64,000 nucleotides of DNA from positions 1 to 64,000 of IMG/VR virus record IMGVR_UViG_3300035698_007508; one strand, 5' to 3'. The translations under genes were made by a program, and so were the position numbers. The notes beneath the pieces were generated by a model. It was not told the origin of the DNA. It saw only the letters and a list, made by a program, of their open reading frames with translations, and made no database searches. This document shows, one piece after another, positions 39,496-49,572 of this stretch. This DNA comes from a virus. Each line of letters opens with the position of its first letter. The stretch's first letter is position 1.

Positions 39496-42348
39496 ATGAA
39501 GTTGGCTGACGTTCTGGCGACCCCGCCAAATAGCTTGATCAAGGACGCGGATATCGAGAGTCCCGACGAGGCGCAACTGGAGCGGGACTTTGCGAGCATG
39601 GCGTTCGTGTTCTTGCGTGACCGAGCCCCGGCGCTTATGCCCTATCTATTAGGGTTCGAGGTCGTAGACCGCGAAGAAGACGGTTCCCGCGCTATCGGTA
39701 TCTTTGGATTCAAGATCTCCGGCGAATACTACTACGTCCCCGCGTTCTTCGTGAACCAGCAGGTCAAAGGTATGGACCTGTTGTTCGCCAAGAAGACCAA
39801 CAGTTTCATGCCGCTGCGTGAGACCTGGATCAATCATTTGCTCGACAAGTCCACGTTACAGCTCGGCGAAGGCCGTAACGACAAGAAGCTGCGCGAAGAC
39901 TTCGAGAACCCCAATTTCGACTTCATCTCGTCACCGCCTGGTACGACCAAGCTGGCCAACGCCGGACTCGGTTACCTGTTCACAGCAGAGGAACTGGCTA
40001 AGTTGGGTCAGATTGTCACACCGGCACAGACGTCGGGTATCCCGCGTCCCCTGATGATGGCACAGCAGGCACAACCGGGCGCACAGCCGCAGCAGGACCC
40101 GAACGCCAGCGGCGCAGCTGTACAGCCACCACCAGCGTCCGGCGTCGTGCCGGTAGGTAACGTGGCCACACTTCAACAGGCTGGTCAGGTACTACCCGGG
40201 AACGTCACCGGTCAGACACCGCAGTTCCCCGGTAAGGCTGCAGGCGTTAGCGCACGCGGTAAGCGAGACGGTAGCGGTCCATACGGTGCTAGTGCGCAGC
40301 GTTCGTTGACCGGTGATAAGGGCGTACGTCAACTTGCTGGCGAAGAATGTCCGATGGCGGCCGGCGGCACCAAGGCCGATTCAGAACTCACACCGGCGGA
40401 AGCCAAGGCGCGTAAAGCGTGGAAGTCTAGCCAAAAACAGGCCGGGTGGCACGTTGGCCAGTGTCACGAAGCATGGAACGATATACAGGGCGCCGTCGCG
40501 GAAAGCATGGCCAAGGATGCCGCTTTTCAGATGGACTGGGCCGGGTTCGTCGCAGCTCTCAACAAGCAGACCCTTGACGATTGGCACAAAACGGCTGACG
40601 GTAGCCCTCTTCTTTCATACATCGCGCACCACGGTGGTCCACGGGCTGCACGTGCGCTGATGACGTCGCTGGGTAACGTGAAGTTCGCCAACGCGGCCCT
40701 TCTTTTTTACCCATCAGTCGAGTCCCTGTACGTGCACGAGTTCGACGCCAGCCTACAGCCCGAGAAGCGTGCAGCTACGATCAGCGTGGTCAGTAGCGGC
40801 GAGATGGATGGACCATGTTGCCCTGAAGACGCTTCCGACGCCGAGCGTAAACGTCTGGTACGCGATAGTTTCAGCATCATCGATCGCCGTGACTCCGAGT
40901 CCAAGTCGGAAGTGTTCGACGCTGCGTACGAGAAGCAGTACTCTAATCCGACCGAGAGCGGTACCTACGACTTGTTACTGCCAACCGGTAGTACGGCCGA
41001 GGCCTGGGTTCTACAACAGGCGGGCGGACAACCTGGTAAGGGCCTGGTAGTTGTCGAGCCGTCCAATCGTTTCTTCTTCACTGCCGATCCATCCCGCGTA
41101 TACGTACGCGGGGAACAGCGGGACGGTGATGGCCCGTACGCTAAGGCCAAGTCGCTGGGTAGCATGCAATCGGACGAGCGCTACATCCTGGTCAACGAGC
41201 GCGGCGACGCAAGCGCGCCATTCCGCGTACAAGCCGTGGTGGCCGAGAACGGTGAGCGCGTACGCATCCGTGTGAACTTTGAGACCTGTGTGGATCACGC
41301 GAAGTCACGTGCTGGTACGTTCGACGGTATCAGTGATGGTTACTATGACGATCGCACCAAGTACCTGCAGCTGTCCGACGACTCCAGTCCGAAGCTGCGT
41401 AAGGCCAATGAGAACCTGATTGTGTCCAAGGCATGGAAGGTAGTGAGCCTGGTCGACAAATACGATTACGCTCGCCCACCCAAGGCTATGGACGATCCGG
41501 AAGAGCGTTCCGCCGCACGTTCCGCCGCGGAGAATGCGTACGACGCGTTCTCACCCGGTGACCCTATTGACTTGGAAGAGGCATTCGGCAAGCACGCGAT
41601 CCATCGACTGACTGTTGAGGCTGCGGACCAGGGTAACACCTTCTATAGCTACTTCGACGGTTACACCGACGGTCCGTGGACGCAGAAGCAGGCCATGCTC
41701 AAGCTGGTTACCAAGTACGGCATGAGCGTTGACGACGCCGAGGACACGATGCTGGACGCCGTGGCGAACATGAAATCACGCAAGCTGATCAAACTGGCGC
41801 AGGGTGTCGGTATCGGCATGAACATGCCGCAACCCCCGAGCGCTACCGGCTCTGACCCGAGCACGGGAGTTCCGATCGAGGAACCGTGGACTGGTACCGA
41901 GACCGGCGAAATGCTGGGCGCACCGCCGCTGGCTGATACGATGGAGCCTGGCTACGCTGTCGGCGGGCAGACCGAGAACGAACTGTCCAGCGGTGGGCAG
42001 CAGGACGCGGGTCAGGAAGCTATGGCCCTGTCTGAACAGGCTGCCCAGACCGGTCAGAAGAACGTGTTCGATCACGCGACGATCGGTGGACTGGTACGCC
42101 TGTACGACGCTTCATCTGTGATCGATCAGTACGTACCCGAGCTGATCAAGGCGCTCGACCGCGTCGGTCGTATTCTCTTCATTTTCTACTGGAAGAACGA
42201 GGACTTCGCGGAACGTTACGGCAAGGAAGACCTGGCCGAAATGGAAGACCTGATCCGCGGTGTGTTCAAATCGTTCGGCGACTTGGTGCTCAAGTTGAAG
42301 CAGAAGTCGGTCGGTTCCGACGACAGCAAGGACGTGTTGGCGATATGA
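39496..42348 (+). CDS. Large putative virion structural protein, 950 aa
   Basis: SD atcgaggagagtatc. Residues 1-170 form a folded N-terminal domain (FEVVDREEDGSRAIGIFGFK, YYYVPAFFVNQQVKGMDLLF), residues ~185-290 a Gln/Pro/Gly linker, residues ~300-770 the main body (VVSLVDKYDYARPPKAM etc.), and the C-terminus a Gly/Gln linker plus helical tail (LKQKSVGSDDSKDVLAI). Size and cassette position make it a major virion component, perhaps internal or packaged with the polymerase; no family match seen. Confidence 0.62.
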   Translation: MKLADVLATPPNSLIKDADIESPDEAQLERDFASMAFVFLRDRAPALMPYLLGFEVVDREEDGSRAIGIFGFKISGEYYYVPAFFVNQQVKGMDLLFAKKTNSFMPLRETWINHLLDKSTLQLGEGRNDKKLREDFENPNFDFISSPPGTTKLANAGLGYLFTAEELAKLGQIVTPAQTSGIPRPLMMAQQAQPGAQPQQDPNASGAAVQPPPASGVVPVGNVATLQQAGQVLPGNVTGQTPQFPGKAAGVSARGKRDGSGPYGASAQRSLTGDKGVRQLAGEECPMAAGGTKADSELTPAEAKARKAWKSSQKQAGWHVGQCHEAWNDIQGAVAESMAKDAAFQMDWAGFVAALNKQTLDDWHKTADGSPLLSYIAHHGGPRAARALMTSLGNVKFANAALLFYPSVESLYVHEFDASLQPEKRAATISVVSSGEMDGPCCPEDASDAERKRLVRDSFSIIDRRDSESKSEVFDAAYEKQYSNPTESGTYDLLLPTGSTAEAWVLQQAGGQPGKGLVVVEPSNRFFFTADPSRVYVRGEQRDGDGPYAKAKSLGSMQSDERYILVNERGDASAPFRVQAVVAENGERVRIRVNFETCVDHAKSRAGTFDGISDGYYDDRTKYLQLSDDSSPKLRKANENLIVSKAWKVVSLVDKYDYARPPKAMDDPEERSAARSAAENAYDAFSPGDPIDLEEAFGKHAIHRLTVEAADQGNTFYSYFDGYTDGPWTQKQAMLKLVTKYGMSVDDAEDTMLDAVANMKSRKLIKLAQGVGIGMNMPQPPSATGSDPSTGVPIEEPWTGTETGEMLGAPPLADTMEPGYAVGGQTENELSSGGQQDAGQEAMALSEQAAQTGQKNVFDHATIGGLVRLYDASSVIDQYVPELIKALDRVGRILFIFYWKNEDFAERYGKEDLAEMEDLIRGVFKSFGDLVLKLKQKSVGSDDSKDVLAI

Positions 42349-43364
42349 TCTTGGGCAACCGCGATATCCGGACCCCGTTCATCAGCGAGGGCGATGATCC
42401 GCTGAACGTGGTATGCGACTGGCCGCACCAGGTCGCCGTAGCCATGCGGGATCAGAATATCAAGTATCGTCGGTTACCTAAGGTACTGAGAGACACGCCT
42501 GAGTGTAAGTTGATTTGTACGCATGCCGAGTTCTTGACCGCGTTCGCGCAGTCAGAGGCTGCGGCGCGGAAGAAGTACAACCTACACCACATCGCTGACG
42601 GTTGGTTTACGCGTCGTGGTGAGTCGCTGGGTAGGGATTATGTGGATCCTATGTTGCTCGGCGGCGCGCCTCACGGGGTGACCGCGGCGCTATGCGGGGA
42701 AGAGGTATTGATGCAGAAGTGCCCGATAGAACTGATTGAGATCTATGAGAAGCTGTTCTACCATTGCCGCGCCGCAGACGGCACGATGGTGGCTTCGCCA
42801 ATCCGTAAACGTATCTTGGCACTCAATGGCCAACCTACGTTGACGCCCCGTGCGACAGCGCAGGACAAATGGAAAGCCGTGGCGGCGATTTTCGACTATT
42901 CAACGCTCGTCGAGTACTGGGGCTTCTGGGAGATTGACACGGCCGGCTCGTTACCGGACGCTGTACGGTTCATGCGCCAGAAACGTTATGGACAAGAGCA
43001 TATGTTTGAGCGTATTATGACGGGGCAAATTGATGATGAACAGACACTTGCAATGGTAAGCCAGAGTATGGAGCACGAAAAGCAACAGTTTGAGATGGGC
43101 GCTGGTGCCAGCGAGAACGTGTGGGCACAGCTATTCGGTCGTGTATTGCAACTGGTGGCGCCGGAACTAGCTCCGCTGCCACAGTCCGAAGCGCAGATGC
43201 AGTCCCAGAGTGCTGCACTGACCCGCAAACTGGAGGCGCAGCGCAACGTGCATACCATCGATGTAGAGGACGCTGGTCCTGCTGCTGGCCGTGACGCACG
43301 CAATCAACAGATTCAGCAACACTTAGAGGCTGAAGCAGCAAGACAGGAGGCACCGGTACAATGA
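42345..43364 (+). CDS. Hypothetical virion-cassette protein, 339 aa
   Basis: ATGA overlap upstream and downstream, so co-translated with its neighbours. Mostly helical and charged (EYWGFWEIDTAGSLPDAVRF, SQSMEHEKQQFEMGAGASEN), His/Cys scattered, no clear zinc site, C-terminal Gln-rich tail (ARNQQIQQHLEAEAARQE). Probably a structural or assembly protein. Confidence 0.6.
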   Translation: MILGNRDIRTPFISEGDDPLNVVCDWPHQVAVAMRDQNIKYRRLPKVLRDTPECKLICTHAEFLTAFAQSEAAARKKYNLHHIADGWFTRRGESLGRDYVDPMLLGGAPHGVTAALCGEEVLMQKCPIELIEIYEKLFYHCRAADGTMVASPIRKRILALNGQPTLTPRATAQDKWKAVAAIFDYSTLVEYWGFWEIDTAGSLPDAVRFMRQKRYGQEHMFERIMTGQIDDEQTLAMVSQSMEHEKQQFEMGAGASENVWAQLFGRVLQLVAPELAPLPQSEAQMQSQSAALTRKLEAQRNVHTIDVEDAGPAAGRDARNQQIQQHLEAEAARQEAPVQ

Positions 43365-44839
43365 TCGATCCAGTACTGAAGGATAAGCTGATGGGAGCAC
43401 TCCAAACCAGCGTTGATCATATCAACGGTGGTATGCAGGCTCAGGAAGCGGTGGTTAAGGCAGCCACCGCCGCAGACTTTAACGTCGAACAGTCCCGCCG
43501 GTTGTGCGAGCTGTTCAACACCGCCCGTACCCTATATCATTTCGAGCGGAACCCCGGCCAGAAGGAGGCGTCATTCGAGCTGATCGACGCCGACGCAGTG
43601 CTTGGTGATATCTTCACCGCACCCGGGACCGCGCCGAAGATTGCGCAGGATGCAGTTCCCGACTATACTGAGTACGATAGTCCTGAACTGATGGTACGGG
43701 ACGGCATGGTAGTCGAGGCCGCCGCCGAACTTTGGCCCAAAGCGGCCGAAGCGCTCCCGAGCCTGGATATGCAAGCCCGCCGGGCATATCGCATCATAGA
43801 TACGCAGCGTGGACTGGCCGACCAGACGCAGTCCGAGTGTAGGCAGGCCGAGATTCACATATCGCAGTCATTGAGTAAACTTGCGGCGGCCATCGGGCAA
43901 GACTTCAGCTTGAACGGTCCGGCACGCTATGCGCGATTCCTACGGGCCCGTGACGGCCAGGAGGATCAGCCCGTAGTGGCTAAGCTGGCAGAGTTCCTAC
44001 CGGCCTACGTCAAGGTCAGTGCAGGCGATCTGGCGGCCTGTGGCCGTATCGTCGAGGACCGCGACCTACAGCCGTGGTTCGCACACATCGATTTTGCGCG
44101 TCAGATGGAGCATCAGGCTACTGCCTCGTTGGCCATTGCACGCACTGTGGCGAAGGAAGCACAAGCCTTCGAGGATGCCTTCGTCGGCATGGTCGGCGGA
44201 CAGCGACATGAACCAGATGTAATTGAGACCCTTCTCGCCCCTTTTGTGGAAAAACGTAGCGCCGAAGGCGCCGGCACGTACAGCATACCGACGCTGGACG
44301 TGGGTGCTGCGTTTGGACTGACACCGGAGCGCACGACGCCTGCGAGCCTGCGTGGCGAGGGTAACAAGAACCTCGGTACCCGCACCGTAGAGCGTCAGCC
44401 GGGCTTGGCCGGTAAGCTGCTTGGCGGCACCGGTGGTATCGTCGGCGAGGCCACGAAGGATTACGTGACGTCCGGGATCAAGACGTTGGGACAACGCGGC
44501 GTGGCCGAGAACCGTACGATCACGGACCGGTTAAAGAATCAGCAACGCGAAGTACTGCTACAGGACCTGCTGGCCACCGATCCGTTTATCAGCGAAGCCG
44601 ATCCACAATCTGTGGCTAATGGGTACCTGACGATCATGCAGGTAGCGCCCGAGGTGTCCACCAACAAGGAAGTGGTCCGTGCGGTGTTGCGGCAGCTGAT
44701 ACACACCGGCGCGCTTAGCACGTTCGACGCGTCGTCGCTGGCCGACCTTGAGAAGACTATTCGCGAAACAGCTGGTACACTACCAGTGCGGCAAACTGTG
44801 GGGGCAATTGGCCGGGACCGCAGTAGTAGACGAAGATGA
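43361..44839 (+). CDS. Hypothetical virion-cassette protein, 492 aa
   Basis: ATGA overlaps on both sides. Helical, Ala/Glu/Leu-rich, no Cys cluster. A Gly-rich central segment (GKLLGGTGGIVGEATKDYVT, ~350-375) lies between two helical domains. Likely virion protein; no family recognised. Confidence 0.6.
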   Translation: MIDPVLKDKLMGALQTSVDHINGGMQAQEAVVKAATAADFNVEQSRRLCELFNTARTLYHFERNPGQKEASFELIDADAVLGDIFTAPGTAPKIAQDAVPDYTEYDSPELMVRDGMVVEAAAELWPKAAEALPSLDMQARRAYRIIDTQRGLADQTQSECRQAEIHISQSLSKLAAAIGQDFSLNGPARYARFLRARDGQEDQPVVAKLAEFLPAYVKVSAGDLAACGRIVEDRDLQPWFAHIDFARQMEHQATASLAIARTVAKEAQAFEDAFVGMVGGQRHEPDVIETLLAPFVEKRSAEGAGTYSIPTLDVGAAFGLTPERTTPASLRGEGNKNLGTRTVERQPGLAGKLLGGTGGIVGEATKDYVTSGIKTLGQRGVAENRTITDRLKNQQREVLLQDLLATDPFISEADPQSVANGYLTIMQVAPEVSTNKEVVRAVLRQLIHTGALSTFDASSLADLEKTIRETAGTLPVRQTVGAIGRDRSSRRR

Positions 44840-45189
44840 AGATCCGGACATACAAGAAGTTGGAAGGCGGTATCTACCGCGTATCCATGTACACACAGGA
44901 CTGGTCAGAACTGGATCAACAGCTGATGGCCAAGTTTGACGAGCCTGAGATCGATCTAGGCGGTACGTTTACCGGCGCGCCGTCGCTCGATTTCGACCTG
45001 GACAACGACTTGGTACGGATCATGAGCGAATCACCGTTCTCCGTCGCTTTCGATATCGATGATTACGCGGACGCGCACGACCGCGCCGAACTCTGGGCCG
45101 ATACGATTCAGGCTCGGATCACGAGCGCCGTTTTCGCGCTCCGGTTGAATGCGGACGGATACACCGGCGAAGAGGTCACGGAGGTCTGA
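44836..45189 (+). CDS. Hypothetical protein, 117 aa
   Basis: ATGA overlap with previous stop. Acidic, alpha/beta (EPEIDLGGTFTGAPSLDFDL is close to the written run DEPEIDLGGTFTGAPSLDFD). Short, soluble, ends just before the TGATATG where the next gene begins. Role unknown. Confidence 0.58.
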   Translation: MKIRTYKKLEGGIYRVSMYTQDWSELDQQLMAKFDEPEIDLGGTFTGAPSLDFDLDNDLVRIMSESPFSVAFDIDDYADAHDRAELWADTIQARITSAVFALRLNADGYTGEEVTEV

Positions 45190-45190
45190 T

Positions 45191-46246
45191 ATGGACAAAG
45201 AAGCACAATGGGCACAGAACGCATTGGAAGCCGTACGACGTGCCGGATCGCGTGGAGCTGATGCGGTACGCAGTATTCCACAGGTTCGGCAGTTACAAAG
45301 GTCGTTAAAGGACAATCCGCAGCTCAAACAGATGCTGGTCAACAGTTTGATAGGCGCCGGCGCCGGCGCTGGTACGCTCGGCCTGGCTCGTGCGTTCACA
45401 CCGCATGACGAGGAAGAGGATAAGGGAAAGGGCGTCGTGAGTCAGGCGCTACTCGGGGCGTTACTCGGCGGCACGGCAGGTGCGGGCTTTACCGGTATGA
45501 AGCAGTTGTTCAAGCAGCCACCCGCGCCGCCGCCAGCCGCTGCAAGTATGGGCAAGCGAATAGGTAACGCGGCCAGCAACTCCGGTACTGCCACAATAGG
45601 CGCTGGACTACAAAACCCGGGCGCTATCGCCGGCGGAGCACTGGCAGGCGCGACGCACTTCGGCTTTACTAGCATGATGGGGCAACGTGGTTTCCGTACC
45701 GCGCATCCGGTAGTCGATCGCCTACGTGAACTGCGTGCGTCGTCAATGGCACAGAAAGATATGGCACTAGTGTCGGAGATTGATAATATATTGAATAAGT
45801 TTGACAACACTGTAGCCATGCGTCCTGGTCGCTTTCCCACGTTTCGGAAGGCTGTAGGGCACGGCGGCGGGTTACGCGGTAAATTGAATCGGTTGCGTAA
45901 GCCGGCTCCGGGCGCAGTGACACGTAGGCCCACATTCGTTTCCGTGCCCGGTGTACCTCCGAAGGCACGTGGTTGGTTCGGGCGACTGGGTCAGTCGTCT
46001 ACCGGATCCAAAGCTATACGCGACGTCAAGGGCGCAGTGAGGGGTAGGTCTGTATTGAAGCGTGGATTGCGTCGTAGGTCGTTGACTGGGTTACTCGCCA
46101 GTATGATGGGTGGCGCGTATGTCGGCGACAAGATGCAGGACTACCTGGCAGGTCAGGATCACTATGATCCGAACTGGCGTCCGCCGAGTCATACACAGAA
46201 GATCATCCAGCCGTGGACAGACCTAGCAGCGGGAGCTGACAAATGA
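45191..46246 (+). CDS. Putative glycine-zipper virion protein, 351 aa
   Basis: Start ATG 45191 immediately after the previous stop. Residues ~45-65 (MLVNSLIGAGAGAGTLGLAR), ~83-103 (LLGALLGGTAGAGFTGMKQL) and ~140-160 (GAIAGGALAGATHFGFTSMM) are Gly/Ala hydrophobic segments; between and after them it is strongly basic (RGLRRRSLTGLL-like, GRSVLKRGLRRRS). Like 25034-27561 it looks like an internal protein that can enter a membrane. ATGA overlap to the protease. Confidence 0.6.
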   Translation: MDKEAQWAQNALEAVRRAGSRGADAVRSIPQVRQLQRSLKDNPQLKQMLVNSLIGAGAGAGTLGLARAFTPHDEEEDKGKGVVSQALLGALLGGTAGAGFTGMKQLFKQPPAPPPAAASMGKRIGNAASNSGTATIGAGLQNPGAIAGGALAGATHFGFTSMMGQRGFRTAHPVVDRLRELRASSMAQKDMALVSEIDNILNKFDNTVAMRPGRFPTFRKAVGHGGGLRGKLNRLRKPAPGAVTRRPTFVSVPGVPPKARGWFGRLGQSSTGSKAIRDVKGAVRGRSVLKRGLRRRSLTGLLASMMGGAYVGDKMQDYLAGQDHYDPNWRPPSHTQKIIQPWTDLAAGADK

Positions 46247-47703
46247 TTGATCGACACGAAGAAGAAGGCCTACGTAAACTCACGTTCTCGGATCAGTTCC
46301 GGCCTGAAGTAGAGGTTGGGCTGCAGCTGGTGGAAGATCCCGCTGTGTTCGCCAAGACAGCGAGTGTCACGTTCGACTGCACGGCGGAAGCCCTGAAACC
46401 GGACAAAGATCATGTGGGTATCCACGCTGTGGCGCTGGGCGATTTCGAGCACTACGGTATGAACCGCAACGGTGACGGTTTTCCCAAGAAAGCATGTCAG
46501 ACCCGGCACGAGACGTTTGTTACGCACGGGCACATGTTCATCGGACACAACAACCGGGACCGTGACCAGGCCGTAGGACAGATCGTCAAGTCCGGTTACA
46601 ACGAGCCTATGGGTCGTATCCAGCTCTTCCTACACGCACACAAGGACAAGTCCCAGGCACAACTGCACAAGTTGGCAACGACCGGCGAACACAGTTTCAG
46701 CATGGCCTGCCGTGTACCATTCGACCGTTGCGACATATGCAATACCTTGCGCAAGTCAGCAGCAGACCCTAACCAGTGCGCGCACATCCGCGACAGCTTG
46801 GGCGAGACGTTTGAGGATGGTAAGGTGGCCTGCACGCAGAACGACTTCCCGACCTGGTTCGACATGAGCTGGGTTGACCGACCGGCGGACCGTATCGCCT
46901 GGAACCTCAAGGTCGCCATGGCACATGGCCGGCAGGATGCTGTCAAACAAGCAGAGTCCAGCGGGTTGTGGGTCCCAGACGAGCTGGAGTGCAATGTGCC
47001 CGGTTACCAGCGTAAACTGGCGACGGTACAGAAGCTGGCCACGCTGGAAGAGAAGTATGCGGCCCTGGCCGCTAGTCAGACGCCACCTCGTGGCTATGAC
47101 CGGTACCTTTGGGACTTACGTAAGGCTGCTGCTTTCGACCTGTCGGATGCGCAGTTGGATCGGCTACGGACGTTCAATCCGGAGCAGGTCTTCGCGAAGT
47201 TGGCCGCGGCTGGGGTTGTGTTGAGCGCACCTGCGTTCTTCAAGTTTGCCCTGGGCCTGGGTTACGGCGAGCTGGCATCAGAAATGCCGAGTATACTGGA
47301 CAATGTACGTGTTGGACTGTTCGGTAGACTGTACAAACAAGGTGGATACCAACGGACGTGTCGGAATACGTATTTCGACGTTGACACCCGTGCGCTCGAA
47401 GCGTATGGTTGGGGCCACAATTCAGAACTGACACAGTTTGTCAGCGAGAAAGTGGCAAGTGCCGGCGCTTTTGTCGGCCACAGCGTAGAGGCGCGGATTA
47501 TTGATGCGACGATTTGTGGTAGACAACCGGAAGTAGGTATGCCAATATCTGTGAAAGTTGCTTCGGGGACTACGGTCCACCGCGGCGCTGAAATTTACGC
47601 GGCGTACAAACTGAGCGCATTAAGCGCGATGGAAGTCTGCCATAAGCAGGCAAACGCGGACGCGCTGTTGGCTTTAGCGGCAGTCCAGAACCTGGTGAAG
47701 TGA
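46243..47703 (+). CDS. Prohead maturation protease, 486 aa
   Basis: Serine protease of the herpesvirus/phage prohead type that trims scaffold and head proteins during maturation. Family landmarks in order: HYGMNRNGDGFPKKA (70-84), FIGHNNRDRDQAVGQI (H102 catalytic), MGRIQLFLHAHKD, then HSFSMACRVPFDRCDICN with S153 as candidate nucleophile, followed by a Cys/His cluster (C163-x2-C166, C179, H181) seen in the relatives of large myoviruses. The ~300-residue C-terminal extension is unrecognised and may be removed in maturation. ATGA overlap upstream, scaffold candidate downstream. Confidence 0.82.
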   Translation: MIDRHEEEGLRKLTFSDQFRPEVEVGLQLVEDPAVFAKTASVTFDCTAEALKPDKDHVGIHAVALGDFEHYGMNRNGDGFPKKACQTRHETFVTHGHMFIGHNNRDRDQAVGQIVKSGYNEPMGRIQLFLHAHKDKSQAQLHKLATTGEHSFSMACRVPFDRCDICNTLRKSAADPNQCAHIRDSLGETFEDGKVACTQNDFPTWFDMSWVDRPADRIAWNLKVAMAHGRQDAVKQAESSGLWVPDELECNVPGYQRKLATVQKLATLEEKYAALAASQTPPRGYDRYLWDLRKAAAFDLSDAQLDRLRTFNPEQVFAKLAAAGVVLSAPAFFKFALGLGYGELASEMPSILDNVRVGLFGRLYKQGGYQRTCRNTYFDVDTRALEAYGWGHNSELTQFVSEKVASAGAFVGHSVEARIIDATICGRQPEVGMPISVKVASGTTVHRGAEIYAAYKLSALSAMEVCHKQANADALLALAAVQNLVK

Positions 47704-47722
47704 AACATAAAGGAGAGTAATC

Positions 47723-49075
47723 ATGGCAACGATGGAACAGATCCTTGCTGAGACCACAGCAATCATGCAACAGAAACAGGCGTCCTTTAAGAAGGGTGCT
47801 ATGTCTGGACAGGATCCAAGCTCAATGCCCGGAAGCGACAAGGACAAGCCGATCCCCGAGGGGAGCGAGAAGCCCGACAGCGAAGTGAATGATGGTACCA
47901 TGGGTCCCACCAGCTCACGTTCGACCGAAGGCGCGGGCGACGATAGTCCCGTAACTCGTGGCGACGCCGTTGATTCCGAGCAGTCGGTCAAGGAACCTAC
48001 CAAGAAACCCGCAATCACCGCTGACGCGAATGCCAAGACGGCCGATGAACATTGTGCGAAACTCGCCAATGACCTGATCGGCAGCATTCACGAGTGGCAG
48101 CAACAGAAGCAGGCCGCAGAAGCTGCATCCGCAACCAAGCCAGCAGCCAAGCCGGCCGAGAAGGGCGCTGGAGCAGCACCTGCAGTTAAGCCCGCAGTTA
48201 AGCCCGTAGCCAAGGTTGACGACAGTACGCCCAAGGAAGCGGCCGGATTCAATATGGACCTGACGCAGGACGTACTCGCCAAGATGGCCGCGATCGCGCT
48301 GTCATATGACGAGGGTGTTACGTTTATGGAAGGTATGCTCCAGAAGTATGCCGGTCAGCAGTACGCGCAGCAGGCCATTCAGTTCCTGACAGATCAGAAT
48401 GAGCAGGCCGAGAAGGAAGCAGCAACTGATCAGGGCTACCAGGATGGTATGCGCATGATCCAGAAGCAGTCTTTCCAACGGGGCCAGCAGTCCATCCTCA
48501 CAGCACTCGCTCAGGCCAAGCAGGCCAACGCGAAGGGTGTGAAGGGTGCGGCACCGACGTTCGATCTCGAAGCACTGGCCAAGCTTGGTCAGGCAATGGC
48601 TGACGGTTCCATCGCTGATGTGATGGGTGCAATGCCCGAAGGCGGCGCAGGCATGGGTGGCGACGTCCCCGGTGCTGAAGCGGCTATGGGCGCCATGGGC
48701 GGCGGAATGGGCGGCGAAATGGGCGGCGAAATGGGTGGAGCACCGATGGAAGGCGCACCTGATGGTATGCCAGCCGAAGGTGGCGAAGAAGAGTTCACCG
48801 TCGAAGATCTTGCAGCTGCGCTTGACATTCTCGTATCCCAGGGTGCTATCGGCGAAGAAGAAGCCCAGCAGATCATGGAATACGTAGGCGCATCCGAAGG
48901 CGGCGCTGAAGGCGCGCCAGCCGAGGGTGCGCCGGCAGAGGGCGGCGAAGCGCCGGCAGAGGCCGCACCGGCAGAGGGCGGCGAAGCACCAGCGAAAGCA
49001 CCGGCGAAAGCACCAGCGAAAGCACCACCGGCGAAAGAGGAGCCCCCAGCTGACGGCGGCGAGAAAGTTGAATAA
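47723..49075 (+). CDS. Probable scaffold protein, 450 aa
   Basis: SD aaaggagagtaatc. Acidic and Ala/Glu/Gln/Gly-rich, lying between the prohead protease and the capsid gene, the usual place of the capsid scaffold. Residues ~180-275 are helical (AIQFLTDQNEQAEKEAATDQ); then Gly/Met/Glu-rich (GGGMGGEMGGEMGGAPMEG), a folded segment (EFTVEDLAAALDILVSQGAI) and a C-terminal linker of APAEGGEAPAE and APAKAPAKAPAK repeats. The protease would remove it from mature heads. The end overlaps a 10-bp hairpin. Confidence 0.72.
   Translation: MATMEQILAETTAIMQQKQASFKKGAMSGQDPSSMPGSDKDKPIPEGSEKPDSEVNDGTMGPTSSRSTEGAGDDSPVTRGDAVDSEQSVKEPTKKPAITADANAKTADEHCAKLANDLIGSIHEWQQQKQAAEAASATKPAAKPAEKGAGAAPAVKPAVKPVAKVDDSTPKEAAGFNMDLTQDVLAKMAAIALSYDEGVTFMEGMLQKYAGQQYAQQAIQFLTDQNEQAEKEAATDQGYQDGMRMIQKQSFQRGQQSILTALAQAKQANAKGVKGAAPTFDLEALAKLGQAMADGSIADVMGAMPEGGAGMGGDVPGAEAAMGAMGGGMGGEMGGEMGGAPMEGAPDGMPAEGGEEEFTVEDLAAALDILVSQGAIGEEEAQQIMEYVGASEGGAEGAPAEGAPAEGGEAPAEAAPAEGGEAPAKAPAKAPAKAPPAKEEPPADGGEKVE
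48984..49038 (+). repeat. AKAP-coding repeat array in scaffold gene
   Basis: Repeats of a 12-bp unit (gcaccRgcgaaa) encoding Ala-Pro-Ala-Lys; a 29-nt run is identical to part of the array at 51571-51630. Confidence 0.8.
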
Positions 49076-49088
49076 CAGTCAACTTTCT
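49062..49088 (+). other. Perfect 10-bp hairpin at scaffold gene end
   Basis: AGAAAGTTGA (49062-49071) pairs with TCAACTTTCT (49079-49088), loop of 7, across the stop codon. AT-rich and followed by TGTTG rather than a T run, so attenuation or an RNA-processing site is as likely as termination. Confidence 0.55.
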
Positions 49089-49117
49089 TGTTGCGCCACC
49101 CTATACGGAGGTGTACT

Positions 49118-49540
49118 ATGAAATCTGAGGATAGGAACGTGAAAACCACTGCAGACGCACAGACAGTTAAACTGGCGCATGCTGAGACCCTGCTGAAGCA
49201 AGCGGCTGAGTACGTATCGACAGCACAGCCACAGTTGGACAAGTATGCAGAGTTCACAGATCGCTTCGAGAAGCGCGCCCAGCAGGTTGCTGGCGTCCTT
49301 GTCGATCGCGGGATCATCCCGGCGGCACAGTCGGCCCTCCTGTTGCAGAAGTTTGCAGCAGACCCGACGAAGGCCCTTGACATGATCGCGCAGTTGGCCC
49401 GTCTCGTCGGCCCAGATCAGCTGGGCAAGAGCGCGGGTATCCGAGTACCGCAGGGTCGGAAACTCGGACCGTTCGAGGCGCTTGTCATGAACGGCGATTC
49501 GGCGAACACGCATTTCGAAAGTTCTGCGATGGTGGACTAA
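49118..49540 (+). CDS. Hypothetical head-cassette protein, 140 aa
   Basis: SD tacggaggtgtacta sets ATG 49118. Helical, Lys/Gln/Ala-rich (LAHAETLLKQAAEYVSTAQ, LLLQKFAADPTKALDMIAQL), soluble. Between scaffold and decoration/capsid genes; a head-assembly role is inferred. Confidence 0.62.
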   Translation: MKSEDRNVKTTADAQTVKLAHAETLLKQAAEYVSTAQPQLDKYAEFTDRFEKRAQQVAGVLVDRGIIPAAQSALLLQKFAADPTKALDMIAQLARLVGPDQLGKSAGIRVPQGRKLGPFEALVMNGDSANTHFESSAMVD

Positions 49541-49572
49541 ACTGAAACAAGAAAGAAAATAAGGAGACAACA